Assembly (NCBI RefSeq): GCF_004010155.1
Contig: NZ_RRYH01000018.1
Span: forward strand, 1 to 64,000
Origin: Solirhodobacter olei
Lineage (GTDB): Bacteria; Pseudomonadota; Alphaproteobacteria; Rhodobacterales; Rhodobacteraceae
Length of the DNA stretch: 64,000 nt
Direction: 5' to 3'
Shown here in pieces: positions 25,460-34,410 of this stretch. Below the pieces are notes generated by a model. The model did not search any database. It saw only the letters and a list, made by a program, of their open reading frames with translations, and was not told where the DNA came from. The stretch's first letter is position 1, and the number at the start of each line of letters is the position of its first letter. Position numbers and translations under genes: made by a program.

Positions 25460-26686
25460 TCAAGCAGACAACTCGGCGCGATTCAGCGCACAATGGGACC
25501 AAAGCCTGTCCATTGCCTTAACAAGCCCATCAATCATGCCCGGGTCATGCACCGGCGAGGGCGTAAAGCGCAGCCGCTCGGTCCCCTTCGGCACCGTGGG
25601 ATAGTTGATCGGCTGGACGTAAATCCCGAAATTTTCCAGCAGCATATCGGACAGAAGCTTGCAATGAACCGGATCGCCGACATGGACCGGAACGATATGG
25701 CTGCCATGGTCGATGATCGGCAGGCCAAGCCCGCGCAGCCGCAGCTTCAGCGTCGCCGCCGCCGCCTGGTGGCGGTCGCGCAGATCCTGATCGGTCTTCA
25801 GGTGACGGACAGAGGCCGCCGCCCCCGCCGCGACAACCGGCGGCAGTGAGGTGGTGAAGATGAAGCCCGGCGCGTAGGAGCGGATCGCGTCCACCATCTT
25901 CGCGCTGGCCGCGATGTAGCCGCCGAAGACGCCGAAGGCCTTGCCGAGCGTCCCGTTGATGATGTCGAGCCGGTGCATCTGCCCGTCCCGCTCCGCCACG
26001 CCGCCGCCGCGCGGGCCGTACATGCCCACGGCATGGACCTCGTCGAGATAGGTCAGCGCGCCGAATTCCTCCGCCAGGTCGCAGATCTCCTCGATCGGGC
26101 CGAAGTCGCCATCCATCGAGTAGATCGACTCGAAGGCAATGAGCTTCGGCGCCGCCGGATCGTCCGCGGCCAGCAGCTCGCGCAGATGCGCCACGTCATT
26201 GTGCCGGAAGATCCGCTTCGCGCCGCTGCCGCCGCGCCGGATCCCCTCGATCATCGAAGCGTGGTTCAGCGCGTCGGAATAGATGATGAGGCCGGGAAAG
26301 ATCGTCCTGAGCGTCGAAAGCGTCGCGTCATTGGCGATATAGGCGGAGGAGAAGACCAGCGCCGCCTCCTTGCCATGCAGGTCCGACAGCTCGGCCTCGA
26401 GCCGCTTGTGATAGACCGTGGTGCCCGAGATGTTGCGCGTCCCGCCCGAACCGGCGCCGGTGGCCTCCAGCGCCTCGTGCATCGCGGCAAGCACAACCGG
26501 GTGCTGCCCCATCCCGAGGTAATCGTTTCCGCACCAGATCACGATGTCCTTTTCGCTGCCGTCGGGCCGCTTCCAGACCGCATGCGGAAAGTTCCCCCGG
26601 CGCCGCTCGATGTCGATGAACACGCGGTAGCGGCCCTCGTCATGAAGGCGCTGCAGGGCGGCGTCGATCTTCCCGTCGTAATCCAT
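25460..26686 (-). CDS. hemA: 5-aminolevulinate synthase
   Basis: PLP enzyme of 408 aa that condenses glycine and succinyl-CoA to ALA, the first step of tetrapyrrole synthesis by the Shemin route of alphaproteobacteria. Recognised by [61 protein letters not shown] and the PLP lysine in [12 protein letters not shown]. Size is normal. An FnrL-like site is found 61-74 bases upstream (26747-26760); control of hemA by FnrL is established in R. sphaeroides. The window holds no photosynthesis genes, so whether the product also feeds bacteriochlorophyll is open. Confidence 0.97.
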   Translation of the reverse strand: MDYDGKIDAALQRLHDEGRYRVFIDIERRRGNFPHAVWKRPDGSEKDIVIWCGNDYLGMGQHPVVLAAMHEALEATGAGSGGTRNISGTTVYHKRLEAELSDLHGKEAALVFSSAYIANDATLSTLRTIFPGLIIYSDALNHASMIEGIRRGGSGAKRIFRHNDVAHLRELLAADDPAAPKLIAFESIYSMDGDFGPIEEICDLAEEFGALTYLDEVHAVGMYGPRGGGVAERDGQMHRLDIINGTLGKAFGVFGGYIAASAKMVDAIRSYAPGFIFTTSLPPVVAAGAAASVRHLKTDQDLRDRHQAAAATLKLRLRGLGLPIIDHGSHIVPVHVGDPVHCKLLSDMLLENFGIYVQPINYPTVPKGTERLRFTPSPVHDPGMIDGLVKAMDRLWSHCALNRAELSA

Positions 26687-26746
26687 CTAGGTCCCTTTCG
26701 CGGCTCGGCCTGACCCCGCTTCTAGGGAGTCCCGTCGACGCGCACT

Positions 26747-26760
26747 TTGATATCGGTCAA
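26747..26760 (-). promoter_or_regulatory. FnrL-like box in the hemA promoter region
   Basis: TTGAT-ATCG-GTCAA matches TTGAT-N4-ATCAA at nine of ten informative positions. It lies 61 bases upstream of the hemA start and about 165 upstream of the divergent M20 gene. An oxygen-responsive FNR-type regulator is the likely binder. Confidence 0.5.
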
Positions 26761-26925
26761 AAGCGCATTTCGCAAACGCACAAAGTGTCGCCCCGCCATG
26801 ACCTTGGATCAACCCTCCGCGACAGGTTCGTGCGGCCTGACCCGCCTTCCCGCCCCTCCGGGGCCGCTCTGGACAGTCCCGGCCCGCCTGTTAGGGTCCG
26901 CCGCATCACCATGAAGGAGATTGCC

Positions 26926-28296
26926 ATGGCGCTCGATGGCGTACTGAAAAAGATCGACGAGACCCTGCCCGCGTCCGTCGACAGGCTGATGGACCTGCTC
27001 AGGATCCCCTCGATCTCGACCGACCCGGCCTTCAAGGGCGACTGCGACCGCGCCGCCGACTGGCTGGTGGCAGAGCTGACCGCTCTGGGTTTCGAGGCCG
27101 CCAAGCGCCCGACCCCGGGCCACCCGATGGTCGTCGCCCGCAAGAAGGGCCCCGGCAAGCACCTGCTCTTCTACGGCCATTACGACGTCCAGCCGGTCGA
27201 CCCGCTCTCGCTCTGGGATCGCGACCCGTTCGATCCGGAACTGCAGGACGGCCCCAAGGGCAAGCTCATCCGCGGCCGCGGCGCCGCCGACGACAAGGGC
27301 CAGCTGATGACCTTCATCGAGGCCTGCCGCGCCTGGAAGGAGGTGAACGGCGAGCTGCCCGGCAACCTCACGATCTTCTTCGAGGGCGAAGAGGAATCCG
27401 GCTCCCCCTCCCTCATCCCCTTCATGAAGGAGAACGCGGAGGAGCTGACCGCCGACATGGCGCTGATCTGCGACACCGGGCTGTTCGAGTCGAAGACCCC
27501 CGCCATCGTCACCATGCTGCGCGGGCTCCTGGGCGAGGAGCTGACGATCAGGGCCTCCAACAAGGACCTGCATTCCGGCATGTACGGCGGCGCCGCGATC
27601 AACCCGATCCGGGTTCTGGCGAAGATCATCGCGGGCCTGCATGACGAAACCGGCCGCATCACGGTGCCGGGCTTCTACGACGGCGTGCCCGAACTGCCCG
27701 ACGAGGTCCGCGCCCAGTGGCAGGCCCTGGCCTTCGACCACGCGGCGTTCCTCGGCGATGTCGGCCTTTCGGTGCCGGCGGGCGAGCAGGACCGCACGCC
27801 GCTCGAGATGATCTGGTCGCGCCCGACCTGCGAGGTCAACGGCATCTGGGGCGGCTATACCGGCGACGGCTTCAAGACCGTGCTGCCGTCCGAGGCCCAT
27901 GCCAAGATCTCCTTCCGCCTCGTCGGCACCCAGGATCCCCACAAGCTGCGCGAAAGCTTCCGTGCTTATGTCCGCTCGCAGCTTCCGGCGGATTGCGAGG
28001 TGGAATTTCACGGCCACGGAGCCTCGCCCGCGGGCCAGATGGCGATCGACGATCCGGCCTTCGAGAAGGCCCGCAAGGCGCTGGGAGAAGAATGGGGCGT
28101 GCCCGCCGCCTATGTCGGCTGCGGCGGCTCGATCCCGATCGCGGGCTATTTCAAGACCATCCTCGGGATGGACGCGATGCTGATCGGCTTCGGCAAGGAC
28201 AACGACCAGGTCCACTCGCCGAACGAGAAATACGACCTCGAGAGCTATCACAAGGGCATCCGCTCCTGGGCGCGCATCCTCGCCGCGCTCGACTGA
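26926..28296 (+). CDS. M20 family metallo-hydrolase (dipeptidase type)
   Basis: Dizinc peptidase of 456 aa. Metal site and catalytic motifs are intact: LFYGHYDVQPVDPLSLW, GRGAADDKGQLMT, FFEGEEESGSPSL, and the lid domain with LHSGMYGGAAINPI. It most resembles the M20 dipeptidase group (carnosinase-like), so it probably hydrolyses di- or tripeptides in the cytoplasm. ATG 26926 is preceded by AAGGAG at seven bases; upstream frames are open but lack this. A strong hairpin terminator follows 25 bases after the stop. Confidence 0.92.
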   Translation: MALDGVLKKIDETLPASVDRLMDLLRIPSISTDPAFKGDCDRAADWLVAELTALGFEAAKRPTPGHPMVVARKKGPGKHLLFYGHYDVQPVDPLSLWDRDPFDPELQDGPKGKLIRGRGAADDKGQLMTFIEACRAWKEVNGELPGNLTIFFEGEEESGSPSLIPFMKENAEELTADMALICDTGLFESKTPAIVTMLRGLLGEELTIRASNKDLHSGMYGGAAINPIRVLAKIIAGLHDETGRITVPGFYDGVPELPDEVRAQWQALAFDHAAFLGDVGLSVPAGEQDRTPLEMIWSRPTCEVNGIWGGYTGDGFKTVLPSEAHAKISFRLVGTQDPHKLRESFRAYVRSQLPADCEVEFHGHGASPAGQMAIDDPAFEKARKALGEEWGVPAAYVGCGGSIPIAGYFKTILGMDAMLIGFGKDNDQVHSPNEKYDLESYHKGIRSWARILAALD

Positions 28297-28321
28297 TCCG
28301 GACAGGGCCGTATCAAAATAG

Positions 28322-28347
28322 AACGGGGGCCTCGCGGCCCCCGTTTT
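28322..28347 (+). terminator. Bidirectional-looking terminator
   Basis: AACGGGGGCC (28322-28331), loop TCGC and GGCCCCCGTT (28336-28345) form a perfect 10-bp stem followed by a short T-run. It lies between the convergent M20 and DUF1344 genes and can serve both strands. Confidence 0.85.
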
Positions 28348-28379
28348 GCACCGTACCCGTGAAAGGTGACGGTGAGAGA

Positions 28380-28649
28380 TCAGCCGGCGCTGGTGACGTT
28401 GGTCACGGTCGAGGTGCCGTTGACGTCCTGCCAGTGCAGGCTCACATGCGCGCCCGGCTGCAGCTGGGCTTCGAGCCCGGCATAAGCCACACCGAAGGTG
28501 TTGCCATTGGCCAGCGTCACGGTCAGCGCCGAGGGGTTGACCGACTTGATCACCGCGTCGGAGTAGTTCCCCGAGGTCTTCGCCAGGGCCGCCATCGGGG
28601 CGAGCGCGAGAAGAGCCGCAGCGGCGGCCGGAACCAGAATCGTTTTCAT
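28380..28649 (-). CDS. Small secreted protein, DUF1344-like
   Basis: Exported protein of 89 aa with a signal peptide (MKTILVPAAAAALLALAPMA, cleavage likely after ALA). The mature part of about 65 residues is predicted as a small beta barrel: SDAVIKSVNPSALTVTLANG, then TFGVAYAGLEAQLQPGAHVS. This alternation resembles DUF1344 and similar periplasmic OB-like proteins. No function is known. AGGAGAAA lies eight bases before ATG 28649. Its upstream gap carries an inverted repeat at 28804-28820. Confidence 0.7.
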   Translation of the reverse strand: MKTILVPAAAAALLALAPMAALAKTSGNYSDAVIKSVNPSALTVTLANGNTFGVAYAGLEAQLQPGAHVSLHWQDVNGTSTVTNVTSAG

Positions 28650-29194
28650 GTCTTTTCTCCTAATAACACGGGCCGGTTTTCCGGCTCCGTCCAGTTCGAA
28701 CGGTCATCGCTTGTCGCGTCGGCCATCTCTGGCCCGGCAAGTCGCCGTTCGTGAGAGGTCAGATAGGTGCCCGTTTTCCGGGTAAAAGTGAACTAAACAG
28801 TTTTGTTATCTTTGGTAACACCCGCGTGATATGCCCTTGCGGAACCGCCACCCCGCCCTAACGGCGCTAAGGATGGAATGTGCTGTAATTAATAAGCTAT
28901 TTTCCGCCGAAGCAGAGCTCGAAAACCGGAAAGGGGATTGCCTTTGGCGGCGTCCGCCCCAGACGCGCCGATAATCCGGGAAAACTCGCAACTCTCCCTA
29001 AAGTAGAATTCCAGGCAGGCCCGCTCACCTCGCCCCGGCCCGGAACAGCGGGCGCAGCCCGCGGGGGCCCGCGCCAAGGGCACGCCCACAAGCGATCGCA
29101 CCGCAGCGGCGCGCATCGGGTCCAGATCTGTCAGGGAAAGCCCGTCCCGGGTGCATCGTCGAATGACGACGCCCGGGACGCGATCGAGGGGAAA
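28650..29194. other. 545-bp intergenic region with inverted repeat
   Basis: No convincing gene is seen. The part 28750-28900 is AT-richer than the surroundings. It contains TGTTATC-TTT-GGTAACA (28804-28820), a 7-3-7 inverted repeat with one mismatch, and an AT-rich segment near 28875-28895. Short open frames on the minus strand here have no protein-like composition. It is likely the promoter region of the DUF1344 gene plus spacer before tRNA-Asp. Confidence 0.5.
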
Positions 29195-29271
29195 TGGCGC
29201 GGTTGACGGGGCTCGAACCCGCGACCCCCGGCGTGACAGGCCGGTACTCTAACCAACTGAGCTACAACCGC
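29195..29271 (-). tRNA. tRNA-Asp (GTC)
   Basis: A 77-nt cloverleaf with encoded CCA. Acceptor GCGGTTG/CAACCGC, discriminator G73, D-arm AGCTCAGTTGGTTAGAGT, anticodon stem CCGGC/GCCGG with loop CTGTCAC (anticodon GTC), T-arm CGGGTTCGAGCCCCG. G34 is a queuosine position, so this tRNA is the expected substrate of the GluQRS enzyme encoded at 43404. Confidence 0.97.
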
Positions 29272-29414
29272 ACTTCCCCGCCCTTCGATCACGTCCCGGG
29301 CGTGGGCGGGTTCTTACGCACCTGTCCGACCGGCGTCAAGCGACGAAATCACCCGATCGGGCGGTTTTCTCGTTCCCCCCGGAACCGCCCCCGAAAGCAC
29401 CCTGAAAACCCAAA

Positions 29415-29447
29415 GAAAAACGGCGCCGGCCCCTCGCCCGGCGCCGT
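29415..29447 (-). terminator. Rho-independent terminator of the dsbB transcript
   Basis: Read on the minus strand, a perfect 10-bp stem (ACGGCGCCGG with CCGGCGCCGT; 29420-29429 and 29438-29447, 8-nt loop) is followed directly by five T residues. It lies 21 bases after the dsbB stop. Confidence 0.85.
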
Positions 29448-29467
29448 CCATCGTTCCTGTCCGGACC

Positions 29468-29932
29468 TCAGCGCGTCTTCAGCGCCGCGCCGATCCAGAC
29501 CAGCACCAGAACGGCGGAAAAGATTGCGTTCCAGCTCGCCATCGAAAGATGAAGGAAGGACCAGGCCGCCTCGTCGCAGCGCACCACCGGCGCGGCCAGG
29601 ATATGCGCCAGAAGGTCCTTGGCGGAGATCCCCTGCACCGTCATCGAGGAGGTGCAGCTCGCCGGCCCCGCCCACCAGTGGCGCTCCACCCCGGTGTGGT
29701 AGACCCCGAGTCCCGAGGTCGCCGCCGCGGCCAGCGCCCCGGCCCAGGGCAGCACCCGCCAGGGGATCACCAGCGCCACCACCCCGATCGCGATCGCCAC
29801 GGCATGCGGATAGCGCTGCAGCAGGCACAGGTGGCAGGGCAGCAGCCCGCCGATGTACTGGAAGGCCAGCGCGCCGCCGAGCAGCGCCACCGATCCGAGA
29901 GTGGCCAGGAAGACAAGACCCGCGCGCGTCAT
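29468..29932 (-). CDS. dsbB: Disulfide bond formation protein B family
   Basis: Inner membrane quinone oxidoreductase of 154 aa that reoxidises a DsbA-like protein. Four hydrophobic helices are visible. The first periplasmic loop has the redox pair C33/C36 (LLPCHLCLLQRYPH) and the second loop has C93 and C119 (ASCTSS and VVRCDE), the expected four cysteines. It follows the DedA-like gene without any gap (the ATG directly precedes that gene's stop in strand order), so both are one transcript, ending at the terminator at 29415-29447. No dsbA is in the window. Confidence 0.9.
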   Translation of the reverse strand: MTRAGLVFLATLGSVALLGGALAFQYIGGLLPCHLCLLQRYPHAVAIAIGVVALVIPWRVLPWAGALAAAATSGLGVYHTGVERHWWAGPASCTSSMTVQGISAKDLLAHILAAPVVRCDEAAWSFLHLSMASWNAIFSAVLVLVWIGAALKTR

Positions 29933-30517
29933 CTAGAAGCTCCTTGCGGCGAAATAGACCAGGCCGAGCACCACCAGAAGAACCAGGACGATCCAGGCCA
30001 GGCGGCGCTCGATGAAGGCGACGATGCGCTCGCCGTGGTGCCGCAGCAACCAGGCCAGCGCGAAAAACCGCAGCCCGCGCGCGACAATGGCCGACAGCAC
30101 GAAAAGCGGGAAGTTGAAGCTGATCACCCCGGCGAGGATCGTCACCACCTTCATCGGCGGCATATGGGCCAGCCCCGAGGTCACCAGCATTACCAGGATC
30201 GCGGCATCGCCCGCCTGCGACTTCAGCGCCTCGAAGGCGCCGAGCTTTCCATAGGCCTCCAGCACCGGGCGGGCGAGCAGGTCGAAGGCATAATGGCCAA
30301 GCGCCCAGCCGAACATCCCGCCCAGCACCGAGGTCACCGTCGCGATCACCGCGTAGCGCATCGCCTTGTTCGGCCGCGCCAGGCACATCGGGATGAAGAG
30401 GACGTCCGCCGGGATCGGGAAGACCGAACTCTCCACGAAGGAAATCAACGCAAGGGCCCAGGTCGCATGACGCGACCCGGCCCAGCTCAGGGTCCAGGCG
30501 TAGAGCTTGCGGAACAT
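29933..30517 (-). CDS. YqaA/DedA-like membrane protein (VTT domain)
   Basis: Integral membrane protein of 194 aa of the SNARE-associated/VTT (DedA) superfamily, YqaA type. Typical elements are FVESSVFPIPADVLFIPMCL at the first re-entrant region and the conserved Gly/Arg stretch in SVLGGMFGWALGHYAF. Members move lipids (undecaprenyl phosphate or phospholipids) across the membrane; the precise role of YqaA is not settled. ATG 30517 (MFRKLYAW) is preferred; an open frame to 30601 adds a basic, non-conserved piece. It is directly upstream of dsbB. Confidence 0.83.
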   Translation of the reverse strand: MFRKLYAWTLSWAGSRHATWALALISFVESSVFPIPADVLFIPMCLARPNKAMRYAVIATVTSVLGGMFGWALGHYAFDLLARPVLEAYGKLGAFEALKSQAGDAAILVMLVTSGLAHMPPMKVVTILAGVISFNFPLFVLSAIVARGLRFFALAWLLRHHGERIVAFIERRLAWIVLVLLVVLGLVYFAARSF

Positions 30518-30729
30518 CGGGCCTCGCGACTTGTCCCTGCGCTTCGAGCATGGCGCGCGCGCGAGGTCAAGCGAAGGCCACGCTGCCCGGCGCAGCTTCA
30601 CGCCTTGTTAACACCTCAAGCTGACACTTGCCCCACGGCCGACGCAGCAAGGGGCTTGCCGATGCGACTCCAGATGCGCCACGCGGTCCGGGTTGCGGAC
30701 CCGCGGGAAACCCGCCTGAAAGGGCGGAC

Positions 30730-32016
30730 ATGACCGTCCTCATCGCCGGCGGCGGCATCGGCGGGCTGGCGCTCGGCCTGATGCTCGACCGGGCCGGCAT
30801 CCGCTTCCGCGTGTTCGAGGCCGCGCCCGATCTGCGCATGCCCGGCCTCGGCCTGCTGCTGCGCCCCGACGCGGTCCGCGCCCTCTCCGATCTTGGCCTC
30901 GGCCCCGAGCTCGCCCTTATCGGCCTGCCGATGACCGAGGTCGCCGGCGTCACCCCCGAAGGCATCGTGACCGAAACCGCCCCCTGCGGCCAGGCCACGG
31001 GCAGCGAAATGCCGCAGCTCTCCGTTCATCGCGGCCGCCTCCATCGCCTGATGGCCGAGGAACTGCGACGCCGCGCGGGCGCCGACCGCATCGTCCTCGA
31101 TGCCGCGCTGCAGGACGTCGCCGACAGGGGCGAGAAGCTGACAATCGATCTTTTCGACCGCCGCCAGAACCGCCCCGGCGGCACCACCCGCGGCCGCGGC
31201 CTCGTCGGCGCCGACGGCATCCACTCCACCGTCCGCGCCCGTCTTTACCCGGGCGAGCCGCCGCCGCGCTGGGACGGGCTCATGGTCTGGCGCGGCATAG
31301 GCCCCGGCAGGCCGCCGCGCGGCGGCCATTGCACCGTCGTCCTGCGCCAGGGCGACCGCCGCCTCACCGTTTCGCCCATCCCGTCCATCGGCGACGACCG
31401 GACACTGCTGGCCTGGACCGCGAAACTCCGCCGCCCTCGGGATTACGAATGGTCCGATGCGCATTGGGTCCCGCCCCGCCGCATCTTCGACCTCGCCGAG
31501 GAGTTCGAGGACTGGCGCTCCGACTGGATCGACGTGCCCGAGATGATCCGCGGAAGCCAGGACGTGTTCGAGCACCCGCTGCTGCGCCGCGACGAGCTGC
31601 CCCGCATGTCCCGCGGCCGCATCGCCCTGATCGGCGACGCCGCCCATCCCTCCTTCAAGCTCGGCTCCGGCGGGGCCAGCGACGCGATCCTCGACGCGCT
31701 CGCCCTCACCCGCGCCCTGCAGGGCCACGACAGCCTCGCCGATGCCTTCCGCGCCTACGACCAGCAGCGGCGCGAACAGCTCAGCGACCGCGGCCGCGAA
31801 ACCCGCCTGGGAGCGGAGGCCCTGCCCAACGGCGCCCGCATCAGCTGGCGCGCCGTCCTGAAAGAGGCCGAGGCCCTTGCCGCCCTCCGCCCGCCGCCCC
31901 GGCCCAGCCTCCTCCCCCCCGCGCTCGAGGCCCAGGAGGGGATCGAACCCTCCCTCGCGCTGGCCAATATCGCCGCCTTCCGCGGCCGCGCCGGCCGCCC
32001 CTCCCGCCGCGATTGA
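30730..32016 (+). CDS. FAD-dependent monooxygenase
   Basis: Flavoprotein hydroxylase of 428 aa, PHBH fold. The dinucleotide motif is GGGIGGLALGLMLDRAG at the very N-terminus, the DG motif is LVGADGIHSTVRA, and the GD motif is IALIGDAAHPSFKLGSGGAS. It resembles aromatic or salicylate-type hydroxylases, but the substrate cannot be set. ATG 30730 places the Rossmann fold at residue 5. The last 60 codons are very rich in Arg and Pro and may be a variable tail. It stands alone, ending 35 bases before tRNA-Leu. Confidence 0.88.
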   Translation: MTVLIAGGGIGGLALGLMLDRAGIRFRVFEAAPDLRMPGLGLLLRPDAVRALSDLGLGPELALIGLPMTEVAGVTPEGIVTETAPCGQATGSEMPQLSVHRGRLHRLMAEELRRRAGADRIVLDAALQDVADRGEKLTIDLFDRRQNRPGGTTRGRGLVGADGIHSTVRARLYPGEPPPRWDGLMVWRGIGPGRPPRGGHCTVVLRQGDRRLTVSPIPSIGDDRTLLAWTAKLRRPRDYEWSDAHWVPPRRIFDLAEEFEDWRSDWIDVPEMIRGSQDVFEHPLLRRDELPRMSRGRIALIGDAAHPSFKLGSGGASDAILDALALTRALQGHDSLADAFRAYDQQRREQLSDRGRETRLGAEALPNGARISWRAVLKEAEALAALRPPPRPSLLPPALEAQEGIEPSLALANIAAFRGRAGRPSRRD

Positions 32017-32051
32017 CGCGCCGGAAGCCGGCCGCTAAACCCGCGTCCAGT

Positions 32052-32135
32052 GCCCGAGTGGCGGAATGGTAGACGCAAGCGACTCAAACTCGCTCGGAGC
32101 AATCCATGCCGGTTCGAGTCCGGCCTCGGGCACCA
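32052..32135 (+). tRNA. tRNA-Leu (CAA)
   Basis: An 84-nt class II tRNA with encoded CCA. Acceptor GCCCGAG/CTCGGGC, D-arm GGCGGAATGGTAGACGC, anticodon stem AGCGA/TCGCT with loop CTCAAAC (anticodon CAA), a long variable arm, and T-arm GCCGGTTCGAGTCCGGC. Discriminator A73. Confidence 0.97.
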
Positions 32136-32882
32136 GCTGTCTCACAGCTCTCTTCCTGCGGGCCACCCGCCCCGGATTGGCCTTATTCTGCCCTGGCGCT
32201 CCCTAAAACGTGACGCGATTCGGGGCGCCACCTCAGAAGATTTGAAACAATCAATGCGGATCGGCAGAATTGCCGCTCACCTGTGGGCAACTCTGTCCGC
32301 GGCCCCATCCGCGCGCCGCGCAACATATCTGGCAGACCGCGCGCCATGCGCCGCCCCAAGCGCCGCGCAAATTGGGCCACAATGGAAACAATATAAATCG
32401 ATCGCGTACACGATTAGGCATCAATTTTGACGTTCTGCCTCTATTGCCCCCAAATTGACGGCATACTGGCTCAGGCGAGCCACTCACACTCCCAAATATC
32501 GGAAACAATCTCAGAAAGGTCCCACCAGACCTCTTGCCCCACTACCGCCTTAATTGGCCACGTGACCACCTTGAATTGCCCGTATTGCGCCACTTTTCGC
32601 TTTGGCCGGCTCCCCGCCAAGTTTAAAAATAGCTTGTCCGGGCAGCCGGGCATTCTGGCCGTGTGTATGGCCAGGATCGGTTTCGCGCCAACGGCGCAGG
32701 GAAAGACGGAACTCGCAGTCAGGCTTCATGCGGCGCCCCCTGCCGCATCCGCCGCCAGACCCCTGGCCCGGCGCCTGGAAAGCATTGTTTCGCCCTGCCA
32801 CGCCATGCGGCGCCTGTAACGAGTGTGGCACGGCCGGCCGTTTCGCCGCCCGCGCCGCGTGGAGTTTTTGAAGGAGGCATCG
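32136..32882. other. GC-poor 747-bp leader between tRNA-Leu and the RTX-Hint gene
   Basis: No gene is supported. The middle part (about 32365-32640) has markedly lower GC than the rest of the window. The pentamer AATTG recurs at about 32268, 32369, 32415 (as CAATTTTGACG), 32449 (AAATTGACGG), 32553 and 32573. Open frames here (e.g. 32427-32819) have poor codon bias and no protein-like pattern. The stretch probably carries the regulatory region of the Hint gene, perhaps bound by a MucR/Ros or H-NS-like silencer, which is inference. Confidence 0.5.
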
Positions 32883-34250
32883 ATGACGACGTCGTATTAC
32901 TATCTCGACGCCAGCGGAACGAAATGCAGCGTGGACGCGGGATCCGTCCGCCAGGGGGCCAACGGCACCTGGCACGACAACCACGGCCATATCTGCCATC
33001 CCGACGGTATCGTCGCGGGCACCCCGGGCGACGACCTCATCGACACCAATTACACCGGCGACCCGGATGGCGACCGTATCGATCATGGCGACGCCATCAT
33101 TCCCGGCGCCGGCGTCAACGACGATGTCGTTCGCGCGGGCGACGGCGATGACGCAGTCTACGCCAATCTCGGCAACGACTTCGTCCACGGCGGCGCGGGC
33201 GACGACAAGCTCTACGGCGGCAGCGGCAACGACTCGCTCCTCGGCGATGCCGGCAACGACCGGCTGTTCGGGGGCGAGGGCACGGACACGCTCGCGGCCG
33301 GCAGCGGCAACGACGTGCTCTACGCGGGCGCCGGAGACGACCACCTGATGGGCGGCGCGGGCAACGACACGCTGGTCGGCGGCGATCCCACCGATTGCGA
33401 GACCTCCAACGACCGGATGGAGGGCGGCACCGGCTCGGACATCTTCGAAAACCTCCACGCCGGCGATTTCGTCGATGGCGGAGAGGACGCCTGCGGCGGC
33501 GAAGACAACGGCCCCGGCGACCGCGACATCCTCGACCTGCGCGGCACCGGCCCGTTCCACATCGTCCGCGACCCGGCCAACCCCGAGAACGGCACCGTCA
33601 ACTTCCTCGACCACGACGGCGGCATCACCGGTTCGATGGAATTCGAGAACATCGAATGCATCATCCCCTGCTTTACCCCCGGCATGCGCATCGCCACGCC
33701 CAAGGGCGAGCGGCGGGTGGAGGATCTCAAGGTCGGTGACCGCGTCATCACCCGCGACAACGGGATACAGGAGATCCGCTGGATCGGCAGCAAGACGCTC
33801 GACGGCAAGACCCTCGCCGCCAACCCGCATCTGAAGCCGATCCTGATCCAGAAGGGCGCGCTCGGCGGCGGCCTGCCGGAGTCCGACCTACTCGTCTCCC
33901 CCAACCACCGGATCCTCGTCGCCAACGACCGCACCGCACTCTATTTCGACGAGCACGAGGTGCTGGTGGCGGCCAAGCATCTCGTCAACAACCAGGGCAT
34001 CCAGGCGGTGTCCCGGATCGGCATCACCTACACCCATTTCCTCTTCGACCATCACGAGGTGGTCCTGTCGAACGGCGCCTGGACCGAAAGCTTCCAGCCC
34101 GGCGACTACAGCCTGAAGGGGATCGGAAATGCGCAGCGAAATGAGCTCTTCGAACTTTTCCCGGAACTGAAGACGCTCGAGGGCATCGGGGCTTATTCGG
34201 CGGCCCGCAAGACGCTGAAGAAGCACGAGGCCACGCTGCTGATCAAATAA
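32883..34250 (+). CDS. Secreted RTX protein with C-terminal Hint domain
   Basis: Acidic protein of 455 aa. About ten glycine/aspartate nonapeptides (residues 78-190, e.g. HGGAGDDKLYGGSGNDSLL) form a calcium-binding parallel beta roll of the RTX/hemolysin type. Residues about 261-413 form a Hint (hedgehog/intein, Hint_2) domain: C263 in IPCFTPGMRIATPKG is the candidate nucleophile, VEDLKVGDRVITRDNG follows, and H342 in SPNHRILV is the block B-type His. About 40 residues follow the domain. There is no signal peptide, as usual for type I secretion. GGAGG seven bases before ATG 32883 is strong. No T1SS genes are nearby. The role is unknown; Hint domains can cleave or ligate the chain. Confidence 0.88.
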   Translation: MTTSYYYLDASGTKCSVDAGSVRQGANGTWHDNHGHICHPDGIVAGTPGDDLIDTNYTGDPDGDRIDHGDAIIPGAGVNDDVVRAGDGDDAVYANLGNDFVHGGAGDDKLYGGSGNDSLLGDAGNDRLFGGEGTDTLAAGSGNDVLYAGAGDDHLMGGAGNDTLVGGDPTDCETSNDRMEGGTGSDIFENLHAGDFVDGGEDACGGEDNGPGDRDILDLRGTGPFHIVRDPANPENGTVNFLDHDGGITGSMEFENIECIIPCFTPGMRIATPKGERRVEDLKVGDRVITRDNGIQEIRWIGSKTLDGKTLAANPHLKPILIQKGALGGGLPESDLLVSPNHRILVANDRTALYFDEHEVLVAAKHLVNNQGIQAVSRIGITYTHFLFDHHEVVLSNGAWTESFQPGDYSLKGIGNAQRNELFELFPELKTLEGIGAYSAARKTLKKHEATLLIK

Positions 34251-34321
34251 CGAGTGCCAGGCCCGGCGGCACGACCGGGCGCCTATGGGTCTGTATACGA
34301 GGGCGAGTGACTGGAAGGCGC

Positions 34322-34349
34322 GAAACGGGGAGCCCCAAATCCCCGTTTC
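34322..34349 (+). terminator. Hairpin terminator after the RTX-Hint gene
   Basis: GAAACGGGG (34322-34330) and CCCCGTTTC (34341-34349) form a 9-bp stem with a ten-base loop, 71 bases after the stop. The T-run is inside the stem end only, so strength is moderate. Confidence 0.6.
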
Positions 34350-34410
34350 CGTCTTCCAGGGCCCTCCTCACCCGACGTCCTGTTCCCCGGGTTGTCCCCG
34401 GCCGTTTCCG

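Noticed and set aside
28889-29116. Small minus-strand frames between the DUF1344 gene and tRNA-Asp
   Set aside because: Arg/Gly/Cys-rich with no start signal or family pattern.
32427-32819. Possible 130-aa gene in the leader of the RTX-Hint gene
   Set aside because: Mixed third-position use, no ribosome site and no recognisable pattern; more likely a regulatory region.
32052-34350. Genomic island integrated at tRNA-Leu
   Set aside because: No integrase gene and no direct repeat of the tRNA 3' end was found downstream, so tRNA-linked integration is not supported even though the leader is GC-poor.
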